From the NCBI GenBank assembly GCA_964020975.1, contig CAXHWN010002490.1, forward strand, positions 1 through 64,000: DNA of 64,000 nucleotides, read 5' to 3'. The notes under the pieces are model-generated. The model searched no databases. It saw only the letters and a program-made list of their open reading frames with translations, and was not told where the DNA came from. The stretch comes from Hermodice carunculata (taxonomy: Eukaryota > Annelida > Polychaeta > Eunicida > Amphinomidae). The position numbers and the translations under genes were made by a program. Every line of letters begins with the position of its first letter. The first letter of the stretch is position 1. Below, piece by piece: positions 48,533 to 61,916 of the stretch.

Positions 48533-48719
48533 TAAAACTGTTTATCCCTGAGGTGGCTCCATCTGCACTTGTTGCTTGTTTGATGAACGCGTACCAGTGG
48601 CCCCATCCGTGATTAGCATACACCATTTGTCCGTAAGTTCTAGTAGCAGTAATTGGCCAGTATGTTGCTGCATTCTGGCAGTGACCAGACTTGGCAACAC
48701 AGTTGTCAGCAAAACGGTG
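48525..48719 (-). CDS. Possible terminal exon of an unidentified protein
   Basis: This is an open frame of 65 codons between a TAA (48720-48722) and a TAG (48522-48524). It reads ADNCVAKSGHCQN, TYWPITATRTYGQMVY, then ANHGWGHWYAFIKQATSADG. The richness in W, Y, H, G and C is protein-like rather than random AT-rich translation. No ATG lies at its start, so it would be a last exon. No strong acceptor is visible, although AG sites occur within the first 15 codons. I do not recognise the family. A short hairpin repeat (48751-48793) sits just upstream and may have replaced the intron border. Confidence 0.3.
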
Positions 48720-48750
48720 TTATACGGGAGACGTTGTCTGCTGGCAGACA

Positions 48751-48793
48751 GTCAGACCATGGGCCTATTAACGAGATAGATCCATGGTCAGAC
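48751..48793. repeat. Short hairpin repeat (GTCAGACCATGG type)
   Basis: Inverted arms GTCAGACCATGGGCCTAT / ATAGATCCATGGTCAGAC around TAACGAG. Related to 55607-55652. Confidence 0.7.
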
Positions 48794-51451
48794 ACTCGAC
48801 CCTGTCAGTCAAAGAGATGATTCCGTCCAAAGAGGCAGTTTGCAGGCAGTAATGTTCTACCGTGTCTATACATATCTGCATAGCATAAATGTTTGTTTGA
48901 AAGGCAGCAGTAAAAAGTGCCGTCTTCATGTACTACATGCCAGAGATGCAAACAATATCTTTCTTTAGAAATTAGTGTTTTTTGTGGACGATAGAAAGTT
49001 AAGTACTGTGACCTAACCCGAGAGTGCTTGTACACGTAGACTATACATGTTGCTAAAGACGCTAAGCCATCATACAGCAGCACTTTAATTCTTGGTAAGG
49101 TGCCATTCTCGTGGCAAATTAAACCTGTTGCTTTTGGTTTATCTGACAAGACTTGTGCCGCGAAGGAAAACAGATAGTTAGCAGCTAACCAGCCACGAGA
49201 AAACTGCTTGGCCCACCACCATAAGGCTAATTAAAATACTCGCCAGTGTCCTGACGTGCTCCGGCAGTGCGCCGATTGCTGACAACTCCATACATAGACA
49301 TCTTCACTCACTCCCAGTAAATATTCTTGATAAAATACAGTACCACGTGTATGCAAGACTTATTGACTGATGTGCTCGAAAGGTGACTCTGGCGCAAGGA
49401 AATGCTATTTGAACAATTTTAGGTGGAATATAAGAAAAATCATACAAGTAAATAATTCTGAATATCACAGTTAATGGCAGTGATGACAATAATAAGCATT
49501 CACTGATATATATGCTTAACTTCAAATGCCTTACCTATTTTGAGAGGCAAAATTTACATATGACCCATCTCATATATATTACACGGCAAATTAGTAAATT
49601 TTCAACACCACTAAGCAAAATGACAGGAAACGTTCGATTGTATCGGAAGAATTTCTGGTTACTTTCCTAAAATTGTTATCAAATCCCCTAAAGGGCTTAC
49701 ATAATGCATTATTGTCCGTAATGTTTCCCAGCATATTGTGGTATTAAGCTTGTTGTATATATGGGTGGAATTGATATTTTCTTCAAAGCACATGTCGTAT
49801 TCAATTTTTTTTTATGACGCAATACAATATGTTTTTGTAGTGTCACACCTCTCAATTACAAACATATTTGTCGGCAAAAAAAAAAAAGAAAGAAAAAAGA
49901 CTGTCTTTATGACCACTGGCCTCTGGCACATTGTACGTGCAAAGCACAAGGCCGCTTCGCATGCAAATAGAATACATATTATGAAAAAAGTTTGCTTTAA
50001 TGTGCGATGACATTTCTGATAATAAGATGGCTTGCGTGTCACTGGTTCCCATCAAACCACTTAAATTACTCTCATTTAGTTCTACACCATGTCATCCACA
50101 TATGATGTAACAGTCCATAATTTATCAAACGATCTCAATGCACGCAGAGGGAAACAGATAGGTTAGGCCCCATTTCTCGCCACCCTTCCGTTTGAACTGA
50201 GCAGCAAAGCAACATCGTTCTGAAATTATATTTTACCATTTGGACTTGCATGTATCCCCCCCCCCCCCCCCCCATTCAGTTTTACAAAGGAAAAATTTTG
50301 CTGGCAAAAGAAAGAGCTGGTCGTTGTTCTAATTGGATTGAATTAAACCTGGGAGTCAGTGGAATCGTACATAGCACAACCGTACTCACAACATCACTAT
50401 ATTGTTAAAAATTGATTTTAACACAACTGAATTTCAATATATAGTTGAAATATTAAAATGCTCCTACCCTGTCTTGGAGACCCACAAACGGATTACCAAA
50501 ATTATCCACGTTTTATATTATGAAATATATCAACAATATTTCACTTTATGGAAAATATATTGTCACATTTTATTACTCACTACCATGATATATTACGTTT
50601 TCATCATTATTTTGACCGCGAAGAACATGTTTTAGCTACTCTGGAAAGACGCAGTGGCACGGTTGACATGTGTCTGTTAACCAACCTCCATCATTGTCCG
50701 CTCTGCCGGGTCCATTCGGGAGGCAAAATCTACACATGACCCATCTTGTGCGCAATCACATCTGTAGTGATCATTAGACCATGTGCAGTTTTCATGACAT
50801 TTGTAGGTTTAATTCTACTTTTAATTTAAATCAAAATATTGATTCAGTGGACGTTGAGTGACAGTGAAACAGGTATTCACACTTTTTCTCATTGGGGATG
50901 TTGAAATATCCAAACGGTGGAATAGTTGTCTATAGTGGTTGACATCTTCCGTAATATAGAGCGAATGTGCATGATTGTGGTACTGGCTTAAATTATTTCA
51001 TGCAAATTACGGCGGTTCCCGTGTTCTTTTCCAGAATAGGAGGCATTCATGTTAACTGCGGTCCTGCTCTGCCCTCCAATGGTGCTAGGCAACAGACCTA
51101 TGTCTCCATCATGATGACAGCATTCTGGTAGACATGAGACTTAATCCTCTCGAAATAACACATTTTCTAACACTCAAATATAAATTTCTAAAAGATATGC
51201 TCCCTGTATGGTTGGACGATACGTGAATAACAGCTCTTATGCCCGTTCATCCTCACGTTTTTAGGTTTGCAAGATAAACATATTTGGTCAAGCTTAAAAC
51301 ATTGGATATGACCCCATTCTTGTCAGTTATTTGCTGTGGGATAGGAGTGCAGAGCAGGGTAGTAGTTAATACGAATATCTCTTATTTATTGTGTATAGGA
51401 ACTTTATTGACTACACCGACTTGTATACAATCATTCGGCAAGCTGTCAAAT
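48794..51451. other. Low-repeat sequence, no gene assigned
   Basis: Several open frames of 60-115 codons occur, the longest on the minus strand at 48805-49149, but none shows a recognisable domain. A poly-C run lies at about 50256-50273. No TIRs found. Confidence 0.45.
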
Positions 51452-51458
51452 ACACACA

Positions 51459-51498
<40 letters not shown>
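51452..51498. repeat. (CA)n microsatellite
   Basis: About 23 CA units with one interruption. Confidence 0.95.
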
Positions 51499-51501
<3 letters not shown>

Positions 51502-52189
51502 CAATATAAAATGATACCTGCAATGCCAATTATACAAGCAAGTCCAACAGAACAACAAAGTAAACAAATACATTTGGAAAGTATTTACATTGCCTGGATA
51601 AAACTGGTTTGTATATTTTCTTCGTGTATACCTGGGAGTCGATAGAACCCAGAAGCCACAATGCAACATGTGAAATCTGGGGTGTTGGGGATTCCTTCCA
51701 TAAAGAGATTTCCTCTAATTTCTATAATTGTTTTCATGTATTGTCTAAGTGTGAAAGTAAATCACAATCTTGCAATTTTATGAATTTGAATTTTTCTAGG
51801 TCTGAATAATTGCCAAAGTTCACAATTATTTTTGTAAGTTCACAAAATTATTATTCTTTTAGGTGTTTGAAATAGAAAAATGAAATTTCTCAACTCCATC
51901 ATCCCTATTCTTGCTCCTGGCGTCCACCGGAATCTGATTAAACACATAGCGAGTAACAGACTAACTAATATTCTTCTTTTGGTAGCGACGAATTGTCCAT
52001 TCCCTTCAACGTATAAATTTGTGATGCCTTCCACAAATACATCGTAGACACAAGACGCAAATAGGCCTGTTATGCATATGTAGTCACATGCAATTAGTTA
52101 GTGGCTGATTGACATGAACTTACTCTTAAGTGTCCTTTATGAATTTCTCTACAGCTAGGCCATATTATTGTGAACAGGGACGTATATTT
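51499..52189. other. Low-repeat sequence, no gene assigned
   Basis: Nothing convincing on either strand. Confidence 0.4.
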
Positions 52190-52451
52190 ATGCATCTACC
52201 TGTGGTGAACCATCTAACATTGTTTGTATTTTTGGTGACTTCAACTACTTTGATTTTTGTATATGGAGTACACATCATGTGTACAGCTTCTTTGGTAATT
52301 TAATAACTTTGTTTATGTTTTGTCCTGTGTGTTTTATGTTATAAATTTTGTGTGTAACTCCATGTTCTGAAGAACTCTCCGATTAGTGACATTTCGATGT
52401 AATATAGGGCGACCCAGTTGAAATAAATATGTTTAAACTAAACAAAAAAAA
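52190..52451 (+). mobile_element. Probable 3' end of a retroposed element
   Basis: TTCTGAAGAACTCTCCGATT then GTGACATTTCGATGTAA is followed by an AATAAA-containing GAAATAAATATG and an A-rich tail (AAACAAAAAAAA) ending near 52451. The phrase resembles 3' UTRs of LINE or Penelope-like elements. No coding part is attached. The 5' border is a guess. Confidence 0.35.
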
Positions 52452-55167
52452 TACTGTGCATATCCAAATTCCTGATTGTCAGTCCTTTCGTTCAAGTTCC
52501 AGCATGACCAGCTTTTGTAAGGGGTGCTTTGTTGTTTTGCTTTCGGCAAAGAAAAACACTGTCCTGTGCCTTTGTCCCTGCAGTATGAAATGATGTAAAA
52601 GTTTTATATTGATTTAAAGCCATGTGTGATATGAAGAAAAAGTGATGTCATCATGTGGTGTTGTTTGACAGCTCTGCACCACAAATATCTGGAATTGATT
52701 CTATTATCATCGGTCCTTTTGCTGCACTTAAGCTAATTCAACGTCCCACTGCAACTCGCAAGGGAACCAAAAATGACCCCCATGCCCTTGAAAATAGTTA
52801 TGGTTTACATCATTTGATAATAAAAGGAAGACAACTGAAATCATTATTACATATATCGCAAAGAGGCCCCCAGAGTGACGCGTAAATGAAGTTTATTTGA
52901 CCGTACATACATACGAGAGATTAGCAGAGATCCTTTTCTCCGAACCCTACTTAACGGAAGGATGCCATTAAGATTGTGTTTGAAGATCAATGGCCGGTTA
53001 TATCAAGGAGGCTCTCTATGTAGCCTCCTTGGTTGCATCAGACATATCTACACGCCCCGGGTGACATCTATCATGGGACAAGAGGCTTGCACCCAAGTTT
53101 AACCCCTGGTGCTATTTGGGTGCAATTGGCGTGTGGAAAAACTTGTCGAGTGGAGGGTTAACACCATTGTCAGATGTGCCTAGATGTTCTTTGCTGCCCG
53201 TTTTCACCCTGAAATGGTCGATCGTGACCATTGGCAAGGCAAACAGAGCTCCGTGTTATCTCTACTGCACTTTGTGGAGTGGAGAAAACACGGAGATCAG
53301 TGTGTTCACCAGGCAACTGATGGCTTGAAATATTCTTCAACTAACATAATTGAGTGGCGATCCGTTGCAATCTTTGTTAATGAAAAATATGCAGGGCAAT
53401 GTTCCGGGATATATGCCCCATGAGAGCAGCTTTTCCCGACAGCGCTTGGGTACTTGCTGAGCTGACGAAAACCGTTTTCGTAGCTATATTCTCAGCTGAT
53501 ATAAGTTAACACAGTTTTACCTACCTGGTAGCAGGCTTCAAAGGCTAAACAGCTACACACCAGGAGCGGCGGTGCCAGTCTGTGTACCGGGTTGTGCCAC
53601 ACCTACATAATGTCCCATACATCACAAGCTGTCGATAGCGCAACACTGCTGATACCCTCAAGTGGACAGGTTGAAGAGTTGAAAATGGAGTACAATATCA
53701 ACAACACAAATAGAATGCAATCAATCTTTTTTAGCGATAACTTTGCCTGTATTCCACAGTTTTTAGTTTGTTATTGACCAGGATCATACGCAGAAGATAT
53801 TTTGTGGCAAATGTCAATGCCACGCATCCACAACGAGCGCCCGTGTGGAACTCAGCCACAGCGTGAAGCCATTTCCAAAAGTACCAAACACGCGTGTACG
53901 CACCGCTTGTGCTATTTTTCACCAGGGTTCTTCAGGGCGCGTGTAATATGGGATTGGACAAATACGCTGCATGGCTGATTTACGCTGTTCCCATAAAACA
54001 GGTACAAAATTACCCAGAGCTCATAAATAATGTCGTTATATAACTAATAGTAAGTATTGTATTTAAGTTGTCAGAGAACAGACCATGGGAGCCAATTTAT
54101 TAATTCACCAATGTGAACAAAATAAAAAAAACCGCCGTTCATTCCGAAATTAGATTATTTACCAGACTTTTAGTGCTCCACCTGCCTGTTATGCTGGCCA
54201 TTGGATCAATAAGATTAACCCCTCCCCCTCTTCCCGTCATGTTTGACTAAGTCAACAACCGGTCAACAACGTTCCTCCTTGTGTCCAGGGTCCTGTAAGC
54301 GAACAGAGCGTGAAAACTGTTGGGTTGTGACGTGTTGTGTCCCCTCTGCTATCTTTGCTGAGCAAAGCGCAGCACGAAATGAAATAATAATTGAAAAAAA
54401 AAGACTAAGCAGATGACTGGTTGCTTTCGATCCAATTGCGTGGGAAAATGTTCAGTCAGCAAACAATAACAGTGAAGAGAAGCATAATATAAACGCACAG
54501 GGCTTCCACCTGGCAGCCACTTTATGTAAAGTCATTTATCAAACACCCCGTTGCGCTGGTTCTCAAGCATTGCCGACATAGAGCTGACTTGGAATATTGC
54601 ATTGCAAGCTTAATTAAATTCCCCAAACCAGTATTAAAAGGATAGCAAATGGCCCATTTATGTTATAGCCTTGCTGCCTAAAACTACAGCTTCAACAACA
54701 GGCTGCACTAAAACGTAGATTGCCTGCATAGGGTGCTCATTGAGAGTGCGTAGCGCCAGGAGCCCTATTAAAAGATATCCGCTATATTTTTGTACAACTT
54801 GTCATTTAGCACTGGGCGAGGCACCGGGTACCCAGGTAGCCGTTTGATTTGGTGCAATATATTGGGTACCCAGATCCAGTACCAGGAAGCGGCTAGCAGG
54901 AACACAAGGCTTACATAGAATCTTTCCGTTTTCTGATTATAAGTGCGTCTCACAATTTTTTCCTACAAGAGTACATTGTTGATTTTTTTTATACACAGAA
55001 CAACGGGCAGAATTGAAGCCGGCGCTGTCCGACTGGCTTGATATTAGGGCTTATATTGCCTCCCAACAGGATACTACGGTTTTAGACTCTAATATAAAGG
55101 CTCCTGCATTTATGACACTATCGTGTCTCAGTTGAGCTGTTTGTATCTTTGCAATAATCATGATGAC
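52452..55167. other. Low-repeat sequence, no gene assigned
   Basis: Open frames up to about 80 codons, none recognisable, no clear repeats. Confidence 0.45.
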
Positions 55168-55168
55168 G

Positions 55169-55358
<190 letters not shown>

Positions 55359-55606
55359 TAACTTACACGACAACGTTGAGACATGGGGTAGGAGAGGAGT
55401 TAGCCAACATAGTAAATCGAGGCTGTTTGAATGGCTACGTGATCAAAACCACCAGGCCAGCAGAACATCCAGGACGAGTTCTTGAGCAGAACAGCCGGGA
55501 AGAGTTCTTCAACTCACGACTTTCACACTTTTCATGTACGCAAGATAGTTCAGAGAGTCCACAGAGCATTAGCTAAGGACGTAATAATAGGAGACTCGGA
55601 AACCAC

Positions 55607-55652
55607 AATCTGATCATGGACCTATTGACGTTAATAGGTCCACGGTCTGATC
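55607..55652. repeat. Short hairpin repeat (second copy)
   Basis: TGGACCTATT, a four-base centre and TTAATAGGTCCA pair; the outer CTGATCA / TGATCAG also pair. It shares the CCTATT-ACG-centre with 48751-48793. Confidence 0.7.
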
Positions 55653-56409
55653 AGGCGATCAACCATATGTTATGAGTCCAGCCATGATAGAGCTTTTATT
55701 TCTCCGACCAAGAAATAATGTCTTCTGCCTGTGGACGAGAGTGTAAAGTAGCAAAGGGAGAGGGGATTACATCGATTAGTTTAAACATATTTATGGCGAT
55801 AGAGTTTTTGTGACAACCTGATCTAAAACAAGTTAAAAAGGAGGACCTTCAAGAGAGAATATAATGAAACCGTTTGCCAATTCCAACAATATCCCTTCAG
55901 GAAGGTACTCTTGGTACCCTCTAGATACCGTCACGGCCTTCATGGTTTGAATGCCAGCTAAGGACGTGCCCGATGGCACGTGCAGCCGATTTTACCATCC
56001 CCGTTGAGTAATTCGTAGTATAAGGCAGTGTCCTACCGGTCTTGTGTATAATCTTATTCACTTTTGGATTCTGCGATATTTTGGTTAATATATGTGTTGT
56101 TATCAGTTTCATTAAAGAAACATGCAAAATACTTTGAATGTCAACAAGGTGGGCAATACACCATGTTAACATTGAGATCATACCACAGGTATCTACACCA
56201 AGATGGTCGTTTTATATGGATACATCTCTAAAACTCATTCTCTGATTTTATCAAACAAAAGCTGTTTTACCCAATAAACCCCTGAGGGCAAAAAAAAAAA
56301 AGCATTTGGAATTTCCAGTTCTGATTTGAATTGTATGAATTAGGTAAATTTATACGGAATACTACCTCAGATGGGTACCAACAATCCACATTTTGACTAG
56401 GGCTTCTGC
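55653..56409. other. No recognised feature
   Basis: AT-rich, no family resemblance seen. Confidence 0.4.
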
Positions 56410-57990
56410 AGTACTGCATGTTATATAAGCCTCCATGGTGCTAGGCAACCATTTTGCATTCATGATACTTGAACCTGTCTCATAGGCAGCCTTCTAGCCA
56501 TGCCTGCTGGGTTTATGGTTTGAAAGGTTTAGGTCTTATGGCAAATGGGAGGTGGGGGGGGGGACTCCCAACAACTGTGTAATGAGGTTTTGAATAAAAT
56601 ACAGAGAATCTCTTTCTGTTCATGCAAGAACATATCTGCTCCATGTTCCCACTAGTGCTGGACAGAACTGTCAGTGCATTATGACTGAGACTGGTGCCCT
56701 AGCTGGTCTGTTTTTGCCTGAGGCTATGAGTCTCCTGGGCTTATCAGTCCCAAGGGTCTGGACTTCTAGGCAGAACAAACCTGAGTGTACCCCCCCCCCC
56801 CCGTTAAAAATAGACATACATACTGTGTTGAGTTGGCTACACCCATCAAAGCATGGTCTTCCAGTCCTCAATGACTGTTTTCACAACTTTGTAAAGTTTG
56901 AAACAGTGTGTGGATTTGTGTTATCTCAGTGGACACTTTCGTGTCTTTATTTTCATATAACCAGTGACATGAAGCCTGTTCTTCATTGCCAATACTGAGA
57001 CAGTATAGTGCTTGTCTCAGTTCACAGGTACATGTGCATGTAGTTTTGTGACACCATCTGTTAAAATTTGTTTATACAATAAAGGGAGAAAGACAGTTTT
57101 GTATTGCATGTACACCCCCCCCCCCCGAATTATAATATGGTACAGGTATATGTGCATGGGTGAATAATGTACATGTACATGCACATGCACATATACTCAT
57201 CCATAATAATAATAATTTATTAGGAAAACTTCCTCTTTACAGCGGGGGCACCAACGGAACGGGGGAAATTCCATGATGCGTCCAAAATATATACAAATAA
57301 TCAGGCATCCGATTTATCAATCAAAAAATCTTCGTTTGTTAAAATAAGTATAGTAACAGTTATGATTTATGTCCTCCTCACCAAAACTAGAGATAAACCA
57401 CTCATTGGGACAAAACTCTAGAAAGCGTAAGGACATGTACATTATACATGTTCCATATACAATGCAGAGCATAAAAGCTTCCAGCGTCATTATTAAGAAA
57501 AAAATTCTGGTATATATATATATTGGAGGAGGTCTATTTACAATAGGTACATGTAGAACGATCATACAATCTGTCATTCCGAGAAGTCATTAAGTGACTG
57601 TCTCCTGTAATGCCAAGCCTCAACCAAATATGTTTTACATGTTTGATCAAATAATTCATCAATGTCCTGTCCAAGATCATATGCGTGCTCGCCAAGGAAC
57701 CAACATACCTTATTTTTCAGCGAGGAGGCGGAAAAACGCTGCCATGCCTGTTTACAGTTCTCATTCAGAGAGTTGACTTCCAAATTTCTATATGCCTGTA
57801 ACCTGATATCATTTAGTGCTGGGCAGACAAATAGAAAATGTGATAAATCTTCTCTACTTTCTATACATAAAGGACATCTTCCGTCTGATAAACCCCATCT
57901 TTCCATACTGCCCACAAGTGTTGACGCTTTTAGGAGTGGGCACTTTTCTCTGGTCCAAAGGGTGCCCACTGTAGCGAGGTTTCACTGTAT
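56410..57990. repeat. Dispersed repeat R, copy 2 (interrupted by a LINE)
   Basis: Partner of 22110-23655 in the same orientation. Its right-hand part resumes at 57903 after the LINE insertion and ends with CACTGTAGCGAGGTTTCACTG. Confidence 0.8.
57205..57902 (-). pseudogene. 5'-truncated LINE 3' end with RT C-terminal zinc knuckle
   Basis: The minus strand encodes about 108 residues of a non-LTR retrotransposon C-terminus (57902-57574): RWGLSDGRCPLCIESREDLS, HFLFVCPALNDIR and onward to a stop. The CPLC...H....C pattern is the zinc-knuckle tail seen after RT in several LINE clades. A 3' UTR of about 370 bp ends in an (ATT)n-type tail at 57205. TCCAT flanks both sides (57200-57204 and 57902-57906). 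The partner repeat at 23550-23560 is the empty site. The microsatellite-type tail is usual for CR1/L2-like elements, but the clade is not settled. Confidence 0.75.
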
Positions 57991-57997
57991 GAGTAAA

Positions 57998-58003
57998 CAC
58001 ACT

Positions 58004-58072
<69 letters not shown>

Positions 58073-58912
58073 TTTTCTTCTCTACGACCAAGTCGGTCCG
58101 GAGTTCTTATCAGACACTTTTTTTCCGAAAACCACCAAACTTACCATAGCAACTGACCTAACCAGTGAAATTGTGCATCTCATTTGGAATAGTCATGATG
58201 TTTAGAATTATGCAAATTAGGGCCAAGTAAAAATTTAAAAGCTCCATATCGTCCAAACTATTCCAGATAGACTCAAAATTTCATTGTGCATATATAGGCT
58301 TCTGACACCTGCCGACATAATGAGCAGTATACAAGTTGTAGAATTTCAAATTATGCTAATAAGGGGCTTGAAAATTTAAAAGTTGAATATCTCCAACACT
58401 ATTATACAAAGAGATGTCATTCCAACTTCAATATACAGGATTGTGGCAACGCCGTATCCGGTGAACCATGAACCAAAATTGTAGAATTCCAATTTATGCA
58501 AATTAGGTGAATATGCAAAATTTAAATCCTGAATAGCTTCAAATTTATCATACATAGAGATGCCATTCTTACTTCAATTTGTGGCTTTACGACATAGCCA
58601 CATCCAATGAGCAATAAACCAAAGTTGTAGGCTTTTGATTTACGAAAATTAGTCAAATACACAAAATTAAAATGTTGAATAGCTTCAGAACTACTATAGA
58701 TAGTAGTTTCATTCAAACTTCACTTTATAAGTTTGTGACATGGCCACATCCGATGAACCAGGAACCAAAGTTGTAGCATTTTAATTTATAAAGATTAGGC
58801 TAAAAGACGGAATTTAGATTGTGTTGAACTATGGCAAAGTGTAACATTTCGAACTGTAATCATCGTGAGGGCACCCAGACAGATGTGCTGTGAACCAAAT
58901 CTCCTTTTCTAG
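57998..58912 (+). mobile_element. Helitron-like element, long-monomer family, near-complete single copy
   Basis: A (TTTC)n tract (58003-58072), CTACGACCAAGTCGGTCCGGAG and four to five monomers lead to a decayed hairpin (AGATGTGCTGTGAACCAAATCT) and CTAG at 58909-58912, then TTAT. It sits directly at the right edge of repeat R, which helps place its 5' end near 57998. Confidence 0.65.
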
Positions 58913-58978
58913 TTATAAATGCGGCTGGAGTGACTTAAACGTTCAGCGTATCAAAAATGTAGTTCTTCAAACTGAACT

Positions 58979-58985
58979 AACAAAT

Positions 58986-59030
<45 letters not shown>

Positions 59031-59129
59031 GACTGACTGACTAACTAACTGACTAACTAACTAAATAAATGGATAAACAAATGAATAAATAAATAAATGG
59101 ATAAATAAATGGATAAATAAATGAATGAA

Positions 59130-59204
<75 letters not shown>
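58979..59204. repeat. (AACT)n then (AAAT)n microsatellite
   Basis: An AACT/GACT tract is followed by a long AAAT tract. Confidence 0.95.
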
Positions 59205-59679
59205 AATCTAGGCATTTTTCCATTTTTGTATCAGTTTTATGGAATGCAGTAAATTTTATGAAAAATTCCCTGTTGCGATTTTGCAGATACTTTTATTTAG
59301 ATCATAATGTCATAAAATTTGTCATTTTTTCTTGAATATTTTTCAAGATAACTTCAAAGCGATCATAGATAGTGGTAACAAACCTTCACAAAAAGTGTTC
59401 TTGCTCAAAATGCTTGCAATATAAATACAACAAAACCGAATTTTTATTTTTGCTTTTACCGCTGATTTTGCAAAGCCTTGTGGTCAATTGAGTATATAAA
59501 AGGCTAATTATGTAATTCGAGTAATTTTTACTGAGAAACTATAGCCCTTTACCACTGGAGCAATGCTACGCGGAGTAAGTCGGAATGCATGCAGGGACTA
59601 AATTGTAAATGCACAATGATAAAAAAGATGAAGTTTTGTTTATAACCCATTAAAATATAAAGCTGTTCATTTAAAATCA

Positions 59680-59683
<4 letters not shown>

Positions 59684-59737
<54 letters not shown>

Positions 59738-59780
59738 GTACATACATACATACATACATATACACACACACACACACACA
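59684..59780. repeat. (TA)n(CATA)n(CA)n compound microsatellite
   Basis: About 25 TA units, then CATA, then CA. Confidence 0.95.
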
Positions 59781-60483
59781 GGATGCACATATAGCAAGCA
59801 CATCACCCTGTTGGAAAAAGTAGTCCCTGCGTACTTGTCACGCTCCCTGAAGGTAGCCTTTACACACACTGTCAACTATACGTGAACTGTTCTCGTCTGA
59901 AAATATTCCACCGATGCACATAAATATTTTTGAGATAAGGGAGAATGCCATAAAGTAATGCCATGCATATACATTGTTTGTTGTTGTGGGTTGGGTCTCC
60001 AGAGAATTTTTCGTACGCTTGTTGTTGAGACTTGTGGCGGGGGCTTGTACAATTGAAAAGGAAGGGAAACGTATCTTCTTTGCATCCGTTACACAGTTAA
60101 GGATGCATGTGTGATTGCATGTGTGATTTTTGGTCTAGAGGTGAAGTCACTTCGCCCGGCCGGTTGGCCGCTACGTTTATGACTCCGTCCAGTCTGAATG
60201 GTTTATATTTTAAATGAACTGCCCAAGTGCAGTAGTTTGTATATTACTGACCCCGTTCAGCCAGATTGGTTTGTTGTTTGACAAGTTCATTTATGCCGTC
60301 CCGTGTGAGTCGTTGTAATTTTAATGATACCCTCCGACCTGAGTGCTTTGCATTTTTGTTATCTCATTATAGTTTGTTAATGTGTTTTCAATAATTTCCA
60401 TTCTTCTGCACACAATTTTATAGCATCAAATTAGTTGCTATAATTATGTCTGGGTGCGAACCTAGACATTTAATTTTTCCAAG
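59781..60483. other. No recognised feature
   Basis: No gene or family repeat seen. Confidence 0.4.
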
Positions 60484-61135
60484 AATTTTTTTTTTCTTTA
60501 TGTCTTTCCTTCTTTCTTCTTTACGACCAAATTTGTCCGGAGTTTTCCTCGGACACAATTTTTCCGAAAACTACCAAACTTTCGATGGTGACTGACCTAC
60601 CAGTGAAATTGTGCATACCGTTTGGAATAGTCATGATGTTTAAAATTATGCAAATTAGGGGCAATTAAAATTTTAAAAGCTCCATATCTTCCGAATTATT
60701 GCATATAGGCACAGAATTTTAATGTGCATGCATAGGTTTGTGACACTTGCCAATATAATGGACAGTAAATGATAGTTGAAGAATTTAAAATTATGCTAAC
60801 TACGGGTATTGAAAAATTTAAAAGTCGAATATCTCAAAAAAAAAAAAATCATCAATAGAGATGCCATTCCAACAATATACAGGTTTGTGGCAAAGCTGCA
60901 TCCAATGAACCATGATCCAAAATTATAAAACATTATTTTTTGCAAATCAGGTGAATTTACAAAATTTAAATGTTGAATGACTTCAAAACTATTGTACATG
61001 GAGGTGCCATTCCAACTTCAATTTGTAGGTATGTGACATAACCGCACCCAATGAACCATAAACCAATTTGAAAGTTGTAGGCTTATAATTTACGAAAATA
61101 AAGCAAATACACAAAATTAAAATCAATCCGAATTT
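60484..61135 (+). mobile_element. Helitron-like element, long-monomer family, 3'-truncated
   Basis: T/C-rich tract, ACGACCAAATTTGTCCGGAG, CCGAAAACTACCAAACTTTC and three to four monomers. The terminal hairpin and CTAG are absent; the homology stops near 61135. Confidence 0.6.
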
Positions 61136-61511
61136 CCCACGCAGCTCACAAATGCCGTATATGAAAACAATTCTATAATATTATGTGATATAGAATCCTT
61201 TCAAATTAGCAGCAGCACAAAATATTCTCTTAAAGCTCCTGTCATCACTTTACAAATCGGCTGCACAAGGTCATTCCCCAATGTTCCTATGGTACAATCA
61301 ACAGCTGTACAAAGTCATTCACAACGACGTTGCTCACAACACACACTGCAACCTTCAGTGGCAAACATTCTCAAAGCAAAATTTAGAATAACAAACAACT
61401 GACATTTTTAGCACTATCAAGGTACACTTTTATCGCCCAGTGGAACTTTACGGGAGATAAAGAGGAGAGACTGGCAGCTGATGGCGGCTGACTGATGTGA
61501 CCAGGAACATT

Positions 61512-61580
61512 GGTTACACTGTATGAATTTTTCTGGTTACACTGTATGAATTTTTCTGGTTACACTGTATGAATTTTTCT
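61512..61580. repeat. 23-bp tandem repeat, three perfect units
   Basis: GGTTACACTGTATGAATTTT plus three bases, three times (61512, 61535, 61558). Confidence 0.95.
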
Positions 61581-61916
61581 TGAGTGCATAAATCGAGACA
61601 GTTTAGAAAGCACATATCGTCAGTTGCACGTACGGCTTCATTGGATACCGACTATGTGATGTTCCCTGTAGGGAATCTATTCTGTCTGTACGATTTGAGA
61701 ATAGATCACATCATCCGAAAAAAAAACATGCATTGTGCGAGGACTGGCTGTTAAAATCTGAGCCTAAGCGGGATATCTCAATTAGATTGAAACAAACTTT
61801 TGCCACCAACAAGTACCATCATTTAATGAATCATAGACATAAGAACTGCAACTGTAGTGTAATTAGTGTCTTTGTGTCAGACCATCTCGTGAACCTACCC
61901 ATTGAAATCACCAGAA

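Noticed and set aside
48805-49149. 115-codon minus-strand frame as a gene
   Set aside because: No recognisable domain, no convincing splice context, and composition compatible with chance.
52190-52451. Hammerhead ribozyme of a Penelope-like element
   Set aside because: CTGAAGA is present but the matching GAAA core and stems could not be laid out; only a retroposon 3' end is claimed.
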